This document shows positions 26,516 through 35,616 of a stretch of DNA of 64,000 bases, piece by piece. The translations under genes and the position numbers were made by a program. The notes under the pieces were generated by a model. It ran no database searches and was not told the DNA's origin. It saw only the letters and a list, made by a program, of their open reading frames with translations. Numbering within the stretch: position 1 is the stretch's first letter; each line of letters begins with the position of its first letter. Source of the stretch: an uncultured Lachnospiraceae bacterium (GTDB taxonomy: Bacteria > Bacillota > Clostridia > Lachnospirales > Lachnospiraceae); the NCBI GenBank assembly GCA_934320895.1, contig CAKRFY010000001.1:124001-188000 (forward strand), in the 5' to 3' direction.

Positions 26516-26961
26516 TTACCCGTTTGTAAAAGTTCTTCACTTGTAAGTGTTCCCTTAGTATTTGTACTGTTTGCCCTACACGCCTTGACTTCTATCCTTA
26601 TTCCCTCATACCACAGATCAAATTCTCCATCGAAATTAGGATACAAATAAGCCAGATTTTTTTTCGTAGCCTTTTCAAACTCAGGTATTAAAGAAAGAAT
26701 ATGCTTTTCTCCCCATGTTTCTCCAAATGTCCGAGGTGCCATATCAAATAAATACAGATACTTGTTCCTCTCTGTATATTCCCTATCCAATTTAAGATAC
26801 TCGTCATAGGATATAACTCCTGCTGCCAAAAGATATGCCATAACTTTTCCCATTGAACTAAAAGGAAAAACCGACTTTTCTCCATTAGCTCTTTCTATTA
26901 TTTTTTCAGCCTTTCCTGTTTTCTTCAATAGTAAATCCAATTCTTCTTTTAATTGCTTCAT
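26395..26961 (-). pseudogene. Truncated PD-(D/E)XK nuclease-like protein (restriction endonuclease relic)
   Basis: The first ~155 codons look native: a GGAGAGG site before ATG 26961, helical N-terminus, then NFDGEFDLWYEGIRIEVKACRA, where Asp and a Glu-Val-Lys about nine residues later match the PD-(D/E)XK nuclease core. After about residue 160 the frame runs into the transposase sequence, so the last ~28 residues are not native and the C-terminal domain is missing. Together with the nearby HTH fragment this suggests the ruins of a Type II restriction-modification locus. The specificity is unknown, and the fragment is unlikely to be active. Confidence 0.6.
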
Positions 26962-27045
26962 TTGTACCTCTCCTCTTATAAAATTCTAACCTCTACATTT
27001 GGTAGTATAATATGTGGATAATTTTTGCACAAGCCTGTTTCTCAT

Positions 27046-27729
27046 TTATCCTTTCAACTTGTCCTCTCTTGATATCCTATGGCATATAGGTACCATTATC
27101 AAATATATTATCAAAGCATAGAATAATGTGATCATACACACAGACAGATTTACCATAAGCGTTACCATATTGTCTATTCTGCTATAAAACACGATTATAC
27201 TCTGAAATACAAAATCAAGTGCCCCTACAGGAATAACCATTTTCTTTATGATAAATGGAATCTCCCTTTTGTCACGCACTCCTGAAAACAATACACCTGC
27301 ACCACACATCAATACAAGCAGTACTACTGATGGTACATCAAAATAACTTCCCGCACTGATACCTGTTTCTCCCAGCAGATATATCCATAAAAGTACAGCA
27401 AGTCCTATAAAAACTACTCCCATAACTATGCTTATCTTATTTCCTTTTTTCTGTTTTTCATTCTCTTTAAATAAACTCATAATATTTTCCTCCGCTTTCA
27501 CAGCATATGTATCGGAAGATATATCCTCTCCAGCCAGTAATTCATTTACACTCATATCAAGTGCATCACACAATGGTTTAAGAGAACTAAAATCAGGCAA
27601 GCCATTCCCACATTCCCATTTTGAGATTGTTTTATCACTAATGTTTAATTGTTCCGCAAGTTCCTTCTGTGTAAACGATTTAGCTTTTCTTTTCTCCCTG
27701 ATATAGTCTCCTATTTTTTTCTGATCCAT
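27046..27729 (-). CDS. XRE-family regulator with C-terminal membrane segments
   Basis: A 227-residue protein. Residues ~4-60 form a Cro/C1-type HTH (FTQKELAEQLNISDKTISKWECG), a charged linker follows to ~105, and about four transmembrane helices occupy ~100-220. This layout is common in Firmicutes and suggests a membrane-tethered repressor or a sensor of membrane state. Its targets are unknown, and the nearest genes give no clear hint. There is no obvious terminator before the damaged restriction locus 85 bp downstream. Confidence 0.85.
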   Translation of the reverse strand: MDQKKIGDYIREKRKAKSFTQKELAEQLNISDKTISKWECGNGLPDFSSLKPLCDALDMSVNELLAGEDISSDTYAVKAEENIMSLFKENEKQKKGNKISIVMGVVFIGLAVLLWIYLLGETGISAGSYFDVPSVVLLVLMCGAGVLFSGVRDKREIPFIIKKMVIPVGALDFVFQSIIVFYSRIDNMVTLMVNLSVCMITLFYALIIYLIMVPICHRISREDKLKG

Positions 27730-27789
27730 TTTTATCCTCCATTCCTGTGTTTTTCTGGCATAGTAACTTTGTGCTAATCACTATCTTCC

Positions 27790-27925
27790 TCTACTAATGT
27801 CAACTAGTTATCACATAAGCTGCAGCTCATGCTTAAATCCTAGTATAAATGCTAAAAAAACACAACCTGCAAACCGTAGAATCGTGTCTACGATTAATGG
27901 AAGTGCCTGTTTTCAGGCGTTTTTT
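27790..27925 (+). ncRNA. Candidate small RNA ending in an intrinsic terminator
   Basis: A gene-free stretch of ~420 bp (27730-28149) holds a compact plus-strand hairpin GCCTG-TTTT-CAGGC (27905-27918) followed by TTTTTT, which is a clean intrinsic terminator without an upstream gene on that strand. A second hairpin, AATCGT/ACGATT, lies about 15 nt before it. Only a weak promoter-like TTGTGC/TACTAA pair is seen near 27770. The 5' end is a guess. Confidence 0.3.
27905..27925 (+). terminator. Plus-strand intrinsic terminator in a gene-free region
   Basis: GCCTG and CAGGC form a 5-bp GC-rich stem with a TTTT loop, followed by G and six Ts. No plus-strand gene ends before it. Confidence 0.6.
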
Positions 27926-28043
27926 GACATGCACTCTCGAAATCGCATTCATGCTCAATGTATCAAAAATTTAATTTTCGTTGTACTAGAAATACTTATA
28001 AAGACACACGCCTTATTGAAAAAATTTTCTCTTTCTTACAAAA

Positions 28044-28090
28044 AAAGACATAGAGAGTAATTCCCTTTTAGAACTTCTCTCTATGTCTTT
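28044..28090 (-). terminator. Terminator of the chemoreceptor gene
   Basis: A 14-bp perfect inverted repeat (AAAGACATAGAGAG and its complement) is followed on the minus strand by a T-run at the base of the stem. It lies about 60 bp after the stop codon. Confidence 0.88.
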
Positions 28091-28109
28091 GCTATAATTA
28101 AACAATCAA

Positions 28110-28155
28110 ACAGATATTCGCAATCCACTCCGCTAATTCTTTGATAGTGTTAAAC
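28110..28155 (+). repeat. Dispersed ~46-bp intergenic repeat, copy C
   Basis: Third copy of the family. It overlaps the stop codon of the chemoreceptor gene (28150-28152), so the transcript continues straight from TAA into the repeat. Confidence 0.75.
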
Positions 28156-29928
28156 TATAAACTTACCAACCTCACTGCTAAGTCTGCCGACTGCCTCTTC
28201 TGCTGTATTTGCATGGTTATTTACGATTGATGACTTATCAGCGATTGAAACAGTTCTGTCCGCAATATTTGTCGTTCCGTTTGCACTCTCATCAGCAGCA
28301 ATACTTATATTGTTTATCGACTCTAATATTGATGAGATAGATGCGAGCAGTTCCTCAGATGTAGCACTGAAATCTGATACAAGTTCATTTACATTTGAAG
28401 CATCCTCATTATAATATCCTGCAAGCTCATCAAACTTATGATAACTTTCAGTCACATCTGTCTCAACAAACTCAAGCATATGCTGAGCATCTGCTTTAAG
28501 GTTTTCAACTGCTTTTCTGACTGCTGCAGTCACTCCCTGTATATTCTCAACATTTTCTTTTGACTGTTCTGCAAGATTTCTAATCTCGTCTGCTACAACA
28601 GCAAATCCCTTTCCAGCATCACCGGCTCTTGCTGCCTCAATAGATGCATTGAGTGCAAGAAGGTTCGTCTGATCTGTAATTCCCATAATAGAATCTGCAA
28701 GCACATTTATCTGATCTACAACTTTTGCCTGCTCCATAGCACTTTCAAGATCAGCTTTCATCGCTTTCTTTGTGTCTCTTGCTTTAGCTCTGATAACTGT
28801 AGCATTCTCCTTGCCCTCTTTCGCTCTCTTATAAATCAGTTCAACCTGATTTGCACCATCCTGTGCTCTCTGTGCTATGTTCTTTGCAGCATCCTCAATC
28901 TCATGTGACATAGAATTGATACTTTCTGTCGTAGCTGCTGTCTCTTCCATAGACGCTGCAACCTCTTCTGTTGTAGCAGAAACATCTTCTATTTCTCCAT
29001 TTAAAAGACTCATGTTTGCATTTATATCTGTTACAACATGCTTAATCTCTCCGGCATCTTCCTTTACCTCTCCTATAAGGCTGCCCAAATTTGAACGCAT
29101 AGTCTCAAGTGCATTTGCAAGTATACCAAAATCATCTCTTCTGTTAAGATATTTTCCATCTATCTTACTTGTAAAATCACCTTTTTCCAATATACTCATT
29201 TCCCTGCCAACTGCTTCAAGCGGTTTAACAATATTCACAATGATCATAATGATAAGTATTATAAGTAAAACACCTATAGTGCCAGTCACAGCTATATAGA
29301 TCTTTGTCCTGTTATTTGAATAGTTTGTAAGTTCAGCCTGCTTTGCCGCAACTGTCTTATCTATATCATCAGTATAATTTCCTGTTCCAATAACCCAGTC
29401 AAATTCTTTGTAATAGTATGTATAAGAACGTTTTGGAGAAGGCTCTGTTTCTCCCTCCTTAGGGAAATAATACTTGACATATGCTTCTGAGCCTTTGACC
29501 GCCTGCTCTATCATCTCTTTTACCATCTTAAAACCTTTTGAATCTTCTGTACTCATACGGTTTGTCCCTTCGGTATCACTTCCAAGAAGTACAACATTGG
29601 TTCCATCTGACTTGTCAACCCAGAAATATCCACTGTCACCATATCTCATATCACGAATCTCATCAGCAGCATTTTTCTTTGCCACATCCTCAGTGATCGC
29701 TCCACTCTTATATTGCTCATAATAATGTTTTGCAACTGATACTGCCGAAGAAACTTCCAACTTTATATTTTCATCATAAGAATTACGGATACTGCTTTCC
29801 ATCTCAGCAACTGACTTACTACTTATGTTCTTCATACATGCAGCAGAAAATATTGTTCCAAACAACAATATAGCAAGAACTCCTGCCATGATAATCATCA
29901 TCTTAAATTTTACTTTTATATGTTTCAT
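28150..29928 (-). CDS. Methyl-accepting chemotaxis protein with a single Cache domain
   Basis: A 592-residue chemoreceptor. TM1 lies at ~10-31; the periplasm-equivalent ligand domain (~35-205) has sCache_2 features ([20 protein letters not shown] and the [10 protein letters not shown] end). TM2 is at ~209-233, HAMP follows (~234-290), then the signalling domain with the conserved hairpin tip around [27 protein letters not shown](split here for length): the tip motif runs from about residue 415 to 445. sCache_2 receptors often sense small organic acids. It is monocistronic, with its own promoter and terminator, and lies directly downstream of the type IV pilus operon, so it may steer either flagella or twitching. 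Confidence 0.93.
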   Translation of the reverse strand: MKHIKVKFKMMIIMAGVLAILLFGTIFSAACMKNISSKSVAEMESSIRNSYDENIKLEVSSAVSVAKHYYEQYKSGAITEDVAKKNAADEIRDMRYGDSGYFWVDKSDGTNVVLLGSDTEGTNRMSTEDSKGFKMVKEMIEQAVKGSEAYVKYYFPKEGETEPSPKRSYTYYYKEFDWVIGTGNYTDDIDKTVAAKQAELTNYSNNRTKIYIAVTGTIGVLLIILIIMIIVNIVKPLEAVGREMSILEKGDFTSKIDGKYLNRRDDFGILANALETMRSNLGSLIGEVKEDAGEIKHVVTDINANMSLLNGEIEDVSATTEEVAASMEETAATTESINSMSHEIEDAAKNIAQRAQDGANQVELIYKRAKEGKENATVIRAKARDTKKAMKADLESAMEQAKVVDQINVLADSIMGITDQTNLLALNASIEAARAGDAGKGFAVVADEIRNLAEQSKENVENIQGVTAAVRKAVENLKADAQHMLEFVETDVTESYHKFDELAGYYNEDASNVNELVSDFSATSEELLASISSILESINNISIAADESANGTTNIADRTVSIADKSSIVNNHANTAEEAVGRLSSEVGKFIV

Positions 29929-29999
29929 AAAAATTTCCTCCTTTTTATAGCCTATTTAGGTAATTTTCCTCCCTTTATTTATGCAATTTTAATGTATTT

Positions 30000-30028
30000 A
30001 TTATATTACTTTTCACTTTTTTATGCAA
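30000..30028 (-). promoter_or_regulatory. Chemoreceptor promoter
   Basis: TTGCAT (30023-30028) and a perfect TATAAT (30000-30005), read on the minus strand, are 17 bp apart and about 70 bp upstream of the chemoreceptor start. The boxes are sigma-A-like, not flagellar sigma-28-like. Confidence 0.65.
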
Positions 30029-30070
30029 CTTTTATACGCTTTTAAAAACAAATTTTTAGTTCTTAAATCG

Positions 30071-30112
30071 AAAAAGGACAGCTATTTCTAACTATCTAAC
30101 TATCCTTTTTAC
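30071..30112 (-). terminator. Terminator of the type IV pilus operon
   Basis: An AAAAAGGA/TCCTTTTT-armed imperfect hairpin lies just after the stop of the DUF5057 gene. On the minus strand it ends in CCTTTTTCG. Confidence 0.65.
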
Positions 30113-30127
30113 TCTTTATTTTTTTGA

Positions 30128-33100
30128 CTAATCTAATGCGAATAACTGTCCTTGAAGCATGTTTAAAGTAGTATAACCCGGTTCTTCCGACTTATCATTC
30201 TTTATTTTAAATTTAATCTGGCTGTAGTCTATCTCCTCACTGCTGCCATTTTTATCCCAATCATATTTAAAATAGTATTCATGACCATTCTGCAGATCTT
30301 TAAATACATACTCTCCATCTGCATTTTTCTCTGCTTTTATCTCCTTACCTGTTTTTGCATCATATATAGTATCAATATACTTGCAACCCTTTTCACTTCC
30401 ATCATCACCGGCTGATGTTGAAGGATAGTAAATAGTACAATCAAGTTTTGTTTTTACCGCATTTAACTCAACAGGACTAAAACGTACTTTTGTTTCTCCG
30501 CCATCTTCCTTTTTAACGGTATTTCCACTTGAAGCATCAAGATCATATTCCTGTGCATTAGTAATCTGATATGTTGTATTGTCTATGTCAGTAAGTTCTG
30601 CTTCTTCATTTAAGATATCTACAACAGGCGGCTGATACGCAGCTCTGTAGGCAGCTATCATTGTATTGATAAAGAGTCTTGCCTCCATATCCTGATTAAC
30701 AGTAGAATGACCTACTCCTGAATAGAATACATTTGCTTTACTGTAAATATAATAATTGTTTGCTGCATCATATGGTGATATAGCATAAGTTGTAGAACTT
30801 CCATCATTTTTACCGCCATCATCTATAAGTGAATACCATACAGTAACTTCCGGGTCTTCCATATTAATCTGATACCATTGACCATGTGTATCACTGATAT
30901 CTAATGTACTGTCTATCTTAAATGGATATGATGTAACCTGACCATCATTCATCTTACCTGCTTTTGTTGTAATATCATTACCGTTATTAAAACCTGTTTT
31001 ATCAGCATTGTAATCAGAAGAATTAAGCGGCTTTCCATCAACACCTGTTATCATATATTTATAAGGCATCTTCTGCTGATACTGATTCCAATAACTTCTG
31101 TCACCCAAACGCTTCATGGCAAAATATGTGAAACCATGCTTTTCATAAAGTTCATTACGTGATATATCGGTAACAGTATCATAGTCATCATGCTCACTCT
31201 GATATTTTTTAAGCTGTTCTCTTTCTTTAGATGACAACTGGTTACTTATTGCTTTATATCGGTTCATTCCCATAACATCACGAAGCTGTGCATTAACAAC
31301 ATAACCAAAATCAGTCGATTTTACATTATTCATTGATGACAGGTCATGTGTAAACAATACACTCTTTCCTAATGTTATAAAATATTTAATATAGTCAACA
31401 GCACCATAAGCATTTGAAATATTCTTTCTATAATAAGTATCTCCAAATCCAAAGATAAGCATATTGTAATCTTTAAGTTTGTTTTTAAGTGTAGCTGTAT
31501 AATTTTTTGGATTAGCATCACTCAAGCCATCTGATATATCAAAAGAAAATTTCTTTCCCTCATTATTATTTTTAAACCAGCTTTCAAATGTATCTACTGT
31601 AATTGCTTTGACATTTATCTTATAAGCCTGTATTTTATCATAATACTGTGTAAATAGTTGTTTAGTTTTAAGATTAAGCCCACCCTTATAGTCTCCTTTT
31701 GCAGGCATTATCTGAAGAACATTTATCTGTTTTTTGTCAATACCATCACTTCTCTTTGCTACCGAGCATCCTGTTTTTACAAATCTTATACTGCTGTTTG
31801 CTGCATTATAGACTTCTATCTTCCACTCCACGACACCTAAAAACAGCCTTGAAAGTCTGCATGTATAACTCTGAGTTTCGTCTGCTGAAAATTCATCACT
31901 TGTATAATAAACTTCATCATCAGAATACTTTCCATCCTGATTCTGATCAATATAAATATTATATTTATATTTGCTGTTAGATTCATCCTTGACTTTAAAT
32001 GCAAACTTTAATACCGACTGGTCTGCACTGTTCTTTGGAAGATACGAACTGTCATTTATTTTATTTGAACTATCTGTCGTACCTTCATATTTTGTCGGTG
32101 TCTCCGTAAACTCTATAGAAGCTTTATTTACCTTTAAAGCATTTGTAAATCCATCATAGTCTGCACTGCTGTAAACACCTTTTGATTTGTTTTCTTTAAT
32201 AAAAGCATATACATTGGAATATTTGTCTATAACTGTTTCGTTATTATTGTACAAATCTGTTACTGCCACTATAGGCTTGCCTGATCTTGCAAAATCTTTA
32301 AGTTCAGCTTTTTTTATTTTTGTTATGTCATTTCCAGGAAATCTAAGTGTAATATGTTTTTTTCCTGTATTATCATTCTGAGACCACAAAAATTGAACTG
32401 AACGATCCTGTGAACCATCATTCTTAACTTTTCTCTCAGTACTAGTCATCACATCACCCGTATGGAAATAAATTTTTCCCTTCATAGATGAATCATTCCA
32501 CACGGTTTTTCCATTTGAATCCTTATTATATGCACTGTCATCAAGTCCCATAAAGATCATGTCGTACTTACTATTTATATCCTCAGTTTTTCCGATATAC
32601 TCCGCAGTTGTCATATGCGTAATCTTAATTTCAGAATCAAAATCAGCAAGCAACATCCGGACATACTTTTCTGTCAGATAGTATTCAGGTTTTATAGCCT
32701 TTCCATCAGATTTACTGTCATCCTTTACCATATTAACACTCGGTTCAAGATCAAGTACATTTATAATATTTTTTTTCTCATCATCTGGTTCATCATTGTC
32801 ACGCAAAAACTGTAAAATATACTGAATACCAACAGCAGCAGTTTTAGCATCCCCGTTTCTATTTGTATTAGCATCAAGATACTCCTTCAAATCAGTAAAT
32901 CTTGAAAGATCAACTCCTATATCATTGTTATAACACTGTGTTAAAGGCTTATCACCCGGATATGTAAATACATGCCCATGTATCCAGTTGCCAGCGTTTG
33001 CATTTCCTGTCATGTTTCCCGCAAAATTATATTTTTTCCACAATTTTGTCTTATCTTCATGACTAAACCAGTAATCATATTCATGACAATTTCCCCATAT

Positions 33101-34444
33101 ATCCTTTTGAGAAGGATCTACAACATAAAATGTATAAAAAGTCCAATACTCCGCTGCATCACCACTTTGAATAGTAAGCTTTCCATCTTTTATGAGCGGA
33201 TTGTTTTTATCATAATAAAGATTTTTAAACACCTTATAATCCATACTTAAAAGCATAACACTGAGCTTATATACATTGTTGTTACTTCCATATGCTGTAT
33301 ATTTATCGCCAACTGAATTAAGATTCCAATCCTTTACATCAAATGTTACCTGTTTTCCCGTACCACTTTCTGCACCATCATACACCCTACGGTCAATTAT
33401 AACTCCTGCCCAATCCTTTTCCAATGTTGCCCTGTTATAAATCTTCTCAACAACTTCCCATGACAAATCCCTGTCTTTTCCTACGAAACTATCCTTATAA
33501 TCAGTTACATCAGATTTATGACCTAAACGATTATACTTCTTCCACAAATCCACAAGTCCCCTATCATGACTTTTATTTGAAATTGATATAAGATTAGAAT
33601 ATGTTATCCACTCAGGGTTTTCATTCAGTTCTTTTGGTGTGATAGTTTTAATAACAACTGAATATTTGTCCGCCTGCTCCTGACTTTTTAATGCTCTCGT
33701 CTTAAGCAAAAAGTTGTCTTTATTTTTATAAATATAATATGTCCATGTAGTCTTTACACCGCCCTCATTATCATCTTTCTTAGACTCACGTTTTGTATAT
33801 CTCCTATCTCCCTTTTCCTTTAAAATCGTTTTAGTATCATTAAAATCTATGCCCTTATAATCATCTTTTTCATACTCATTAACAGTATGCCAGATAATAT
33901 CTCCGCCATCTTTTTTTACAATACTGCCATCTTCATTCTGTGCAAAGCATCCTTCTCCTGAATCCGTTTTTTCATAATAACCATTTAAAGTCTTATCTTC
34001 CCAAAAATGTTGCAAACTTTGTGAACCGCCATCATAATATTCAGCTTTTCCCTCTTTTTCATCAGGAAAGAAAAAGCATTGCGATGCCTGTTTTACATAC
34101 GCCGAACCATTCGTTCCTATTGTAGTTATCCCTCTACGACCAAACATATGCTCAGCATCAACAGGCTCACACCCTTTTATCTGATACCCAAACTCCGCAT
34201 ACTCCTCATACGGAACTATCTCAAGGATAAGAAAAGGGTTTTCCTTTGTTCCACGTTTATACTTAGGATTCTCCACCTTCTTCGTATCAGGTAACTGATT
34301 AAGGCTTTCTATAACTCCACGCGTAACCTTCTGCTCTGCAACCGCACTCATCTGTTTCAAATGCAGTGCATACCCCACACAACCTGCAAGTACAAGTACA
34401 AAAACAAGACTTCCACATATGTATTTAACTTTCTTTCTAAACAT
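30128..34444 (-). CDS. DUF5057-type giant exported protein at the end of the pilus operon
   Basis: A 1438-residue protein with an N-terminal basic stretch and one hydrophobic helix (~8-28), so it is exported and probably anchored by that helix. The ectodomain begins ENPFLILEIVPYEEYAEFGYQ, which I recognise from Lachnospiraceae DUF5057 proteins. Further on are two regions with Rossmann/GATase-like character (MLIFGFGDTYY, VLFTHDLSSM; and YDMIFMGLDDSAY), followed by a C-terminal beta-rich segment resembling an Ig or carboxypeptidase-like fold. No catalytic motif is certain. It follows the minor pilin genes by only ~16 bp and is cotranscribed with them. By position it could be a pilus-tip or tip-loading protein, functionally like PilY1, although no homology to PilY1 is visible. 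That is an inference. Confidence 0.7.
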   Translation of the reverse strand: MFRKKVKYICGSLVFVLVLAGCVGYALHLKQMSAVAEQKVTRGVIESLNQLPDTKKVENPKYKRGTKENPFLILEIVPYEEYAEFGYQIKGCEPVDAEHMFGRRGITTIGTNGSAYVKQASQCFFFPDEKEGKAEYYDGGSQSLQHFWEDKTLNGYYEKTDSGEGCFAQNEDGSIVKKDGGDIIWHTVNEYEKDDYKGIDFNDTKTILKEKGDRRYTKRESKKDDNEGGVKTTWTYYIYKNKDNFLLKTRALKSQEQADKYSVVIKTITPKELNENPEWITYSNLISISNKSHDRGLVDLWKKYNRLGHKSDVTDYKDSFVGKDRDLSWEVVEKIYNRATLEKDWAGVIIDRRVYDGAESGTGKQVTFDVKDWNLNSVGDKYTAYGSNNNVYKLSVMLLSMDYKVFKNLYYDKNNPLIKDGKLTIQSGDAAEYWTFYTFYVVDPSQKDIWGNCHEYDYWFSHEDKTKLWKKYNFAGNMTGNANAGNWIHGHVFTYPGDKPLTQCYNNDIGVDLSRFTDLKEYLDANTNRNGDAKTAAVGIQYILQFLRDNDEPDDEKKNIINVLDLEPSVNMVKDDSKSDGKAIKPEYYLTEKYVRMLLADFDSEIKITHMTTAEYIGKTEDINSKYDMIFMGLDDSAYNKDSNGKTVWNDSSMKGKIYFHTGDVMTSTERKVKNDGSQDRSVQFLWSQNDNTGKKHITLRFPGNDITKIKKAELKDFARSGKPIVAVTDLYNNNETVIDKYSNVYAFIKENKSKGVYSSADYDGFTNALKVNKASIEFTETPTKYEGTTDSSNKINDSSYLPKNSADQSVLKFAFKVKDESNSKYKYNIYIDQNQDGKYSDDEVYYTSDEFSADETQSYTCRLSRLFLGVVEWKIEVYNAANSSIRFVKTGCSVAKRSDGIDKKQINVLQIMPAKGDYKGGLNLKTKQLFTQYYDKIQAYKINVKAITVDTFESWFKNNNEGKKFSFDISDGLSDANPKNYTATLKNKLKDYNMLIFGFGDTYYRKNISNAYGAVDYIKYFITLGKSVLFTHDLSSMNNVKSTDFGYVVNAQLRDVMGMNRYKAISNQLSSKEREQLKKYQSEHDDYDTVTDISRNELYEKHGFTYFAMKRLGDRSYWNQYQQKMPYKYMITGVDGKPLNSSDYNADKTGFNNGNDITTKAGKMNDGQVTSYPFKIDSTLDISDTHGQWYQINMEDPEVTVWYSLIDDGGKNDGSSTTYAISPYDAANNYYIYSKANVFYSGVGHSTVNQDMEARLFINTMIAAYRAAYQPPVVDILNEEAELTDIDNTTYQITNAQEYDLDASSGNTVKKEDGGETKVRFSPVELNAVKTKLDCTIYYPSTSAGDDGSEKGCKYIDTIYDAKTGKEIKAEKNADGEYVFKDLQNGHEYYFKYDWDKNGSSEEIDYSQIKFKIKNDKSEEPGYTTLNMLQGQLFALD

Positions 34445-34460
34445 AACTGTTGCCCCTTTC

Positions 34461-35021
34461 TTATTTTTTCAGCTTATTTCTAACCTTAATCGCATTTTCT
34501 ACTTCATATTTGTGTGTTCCCTGACTGAGTGTCAGTTTTATATTTACTACACTTGAATCTGTTTTCGCATAAAATCCTTTTATATGCTCACCTATGCAGT
34601 TATCTTCTTTCTCATCTGCCTGTGTATATGTAAGTGTATCTGAATCAGATGATGCTATATTATCGAATGACTTCACATACATTTTGCCATTATCAATCCA
34701 TATCACTTTTTTCTTTGTCTTTTCTGACGGCTGAGCCACACCACTTGGAAGCTTTGTATCTGTAGTCCTTGGTATACAATATATCGTCAGCTCATCAGGA
34801 TTTCCAACATCCTCTTTAACCTTTATGCGGTTTCCCTCCATTATCCACTTGCCAAGCTGCTCCATAAGCACCTGTGACTCCGACTGCAGGTCGGCAGTTT
34901 CCGATGTATACTGATAATCATTTTGTGCGGTTTTTACAAGAAGTGTCGTAACCCCAAGTATAATACTCGAAATTGCAACCGCTATAATAAGTTCTACCAG
35001 TGTTATACCCTTATTCCCCAT
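34461..35021 (-). CDS. Minor prepilin, PilW/PulJ-like
   Basis: A 186-residue class III prepilin. The short leader MGNKG is followed by ITLVELIIAVAISSIILGV: cleavage after Gly5 leaves Glu at +5 and a ~20-residue hydrophobic helix that packs in the pilus core. The remaining ~155 residues are a small beta-rich head. ATG 35021 is preferred because AAGGAG lies 8 bp upstream; the GTG three codons earlier would overlap it. Its position after the other minor pilins and before the giant protein fits a PilW/GspJ-type initiation-complex subunit. Confidence 0.82.
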   Translation of the reverse strand: MGNKGITLVELIIAVAISSIILGVTTLLVKTAQNDYQYTSETADLQSESQVLMEQLGKWIMEGNRIKVKEDVGNPDELTIYCIPRTTDTKLPSGVAQPSEKTKKKVIWIDNGKMYVKSFDNIASSDSDTLTYTQADEKEDNCIGEHIKGFYAKTDSSVVNIKLTLSQGTHKYEVENAIKVRNKLKK

Positions 35022-35042
35022 TTTCCACACTCCTTCCTTATT

Positions 35043-35573
35043 TTACTCCAAAATATGTTTACCGGTATCTTTTATAAGCCGTATCTCATGCTTACTGTTT
35101 CCTTTAAATATAATTGTAGAAACATTTGTCTTATCACTAAAATCTGACGATTTATTATAAACTATGGTAATAAATTTCTGTCCGGTAACCTCACCCGCTG
35201 TGGTTTCATCATTCTGATAAATCTTTATAGCAGCCGCACCTATCTTCGTGCCGTTTTTATCAAACTTAGAGGTATCAAACAATGTTATTTCTTCATTCAG
35301 CACCTTCATATAACAGCCATCGTCAAGGCGGTAAATATACATATACGGTGTCTTTGCCTTACTCATTGTACGCACCTGAAGTTTATCAAGTGCAGTATCA
35401 ACCTGATTTGCAGCCCTTTTTACATTTATATCACGCAGGTGCCCCATATAAAGAACAGTTGTGCTTGCAAATATTATAAGAATTGCCATGACTAATATCA
35501 TCTCAATAAAAGTAAAACCTTTTTTATCCTTTAAAAATTTTACTTTTAGATATCTACAATATTTTTCTGTCAC
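35043..35573 (-). CDS. Minor prepilin, GspH/FimT-like
   Basis: A prepilin with leader ending KDKKG and the cleavage-site motif FTFIEMILVMAILIIFAS (Glu at +5), followed by a ~140-residue beta-rich head. GTG 35573 has GAGGTG six bases upstream and gives a 21-residue leader. An ATG at 35627 would give an unusually long 39-residue leader but overlaps the upstream stop by 11 bp, so translational coupling to that start cannot be excluded. It lies within the minor pilin cluster. Confidence 0.78.
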   Translation of the reverse strand: MTEKYCRYLKVKFLKDKKGFTFIEMILVMAILIIFASTTVLYMGHLRDINVKRAANQVDTALDKLQVRTMSKAKTPYMYIYRLDDGCYMKVLNEEITLFDTSKFDKNGTKIGAAAIKIYQNDETTAGEVTGQKFITIVYNKSSDFSDKTNVSTIIFKGNSKHEIRLIKDTGKHILE

Positions 35574-35616
35574 TATTTTCACCTCACAATTTCTTTTTAT
35601 ATCTGCAAAGAAAAGA

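Noticed and set aside
26098..26961. A complete IS605 element with tnpB
   Set aside because: Only TnpA-type sequence is present, and the adjacent frame is nuclease-like, without TnpB RuvC or zinc-finger motifs.
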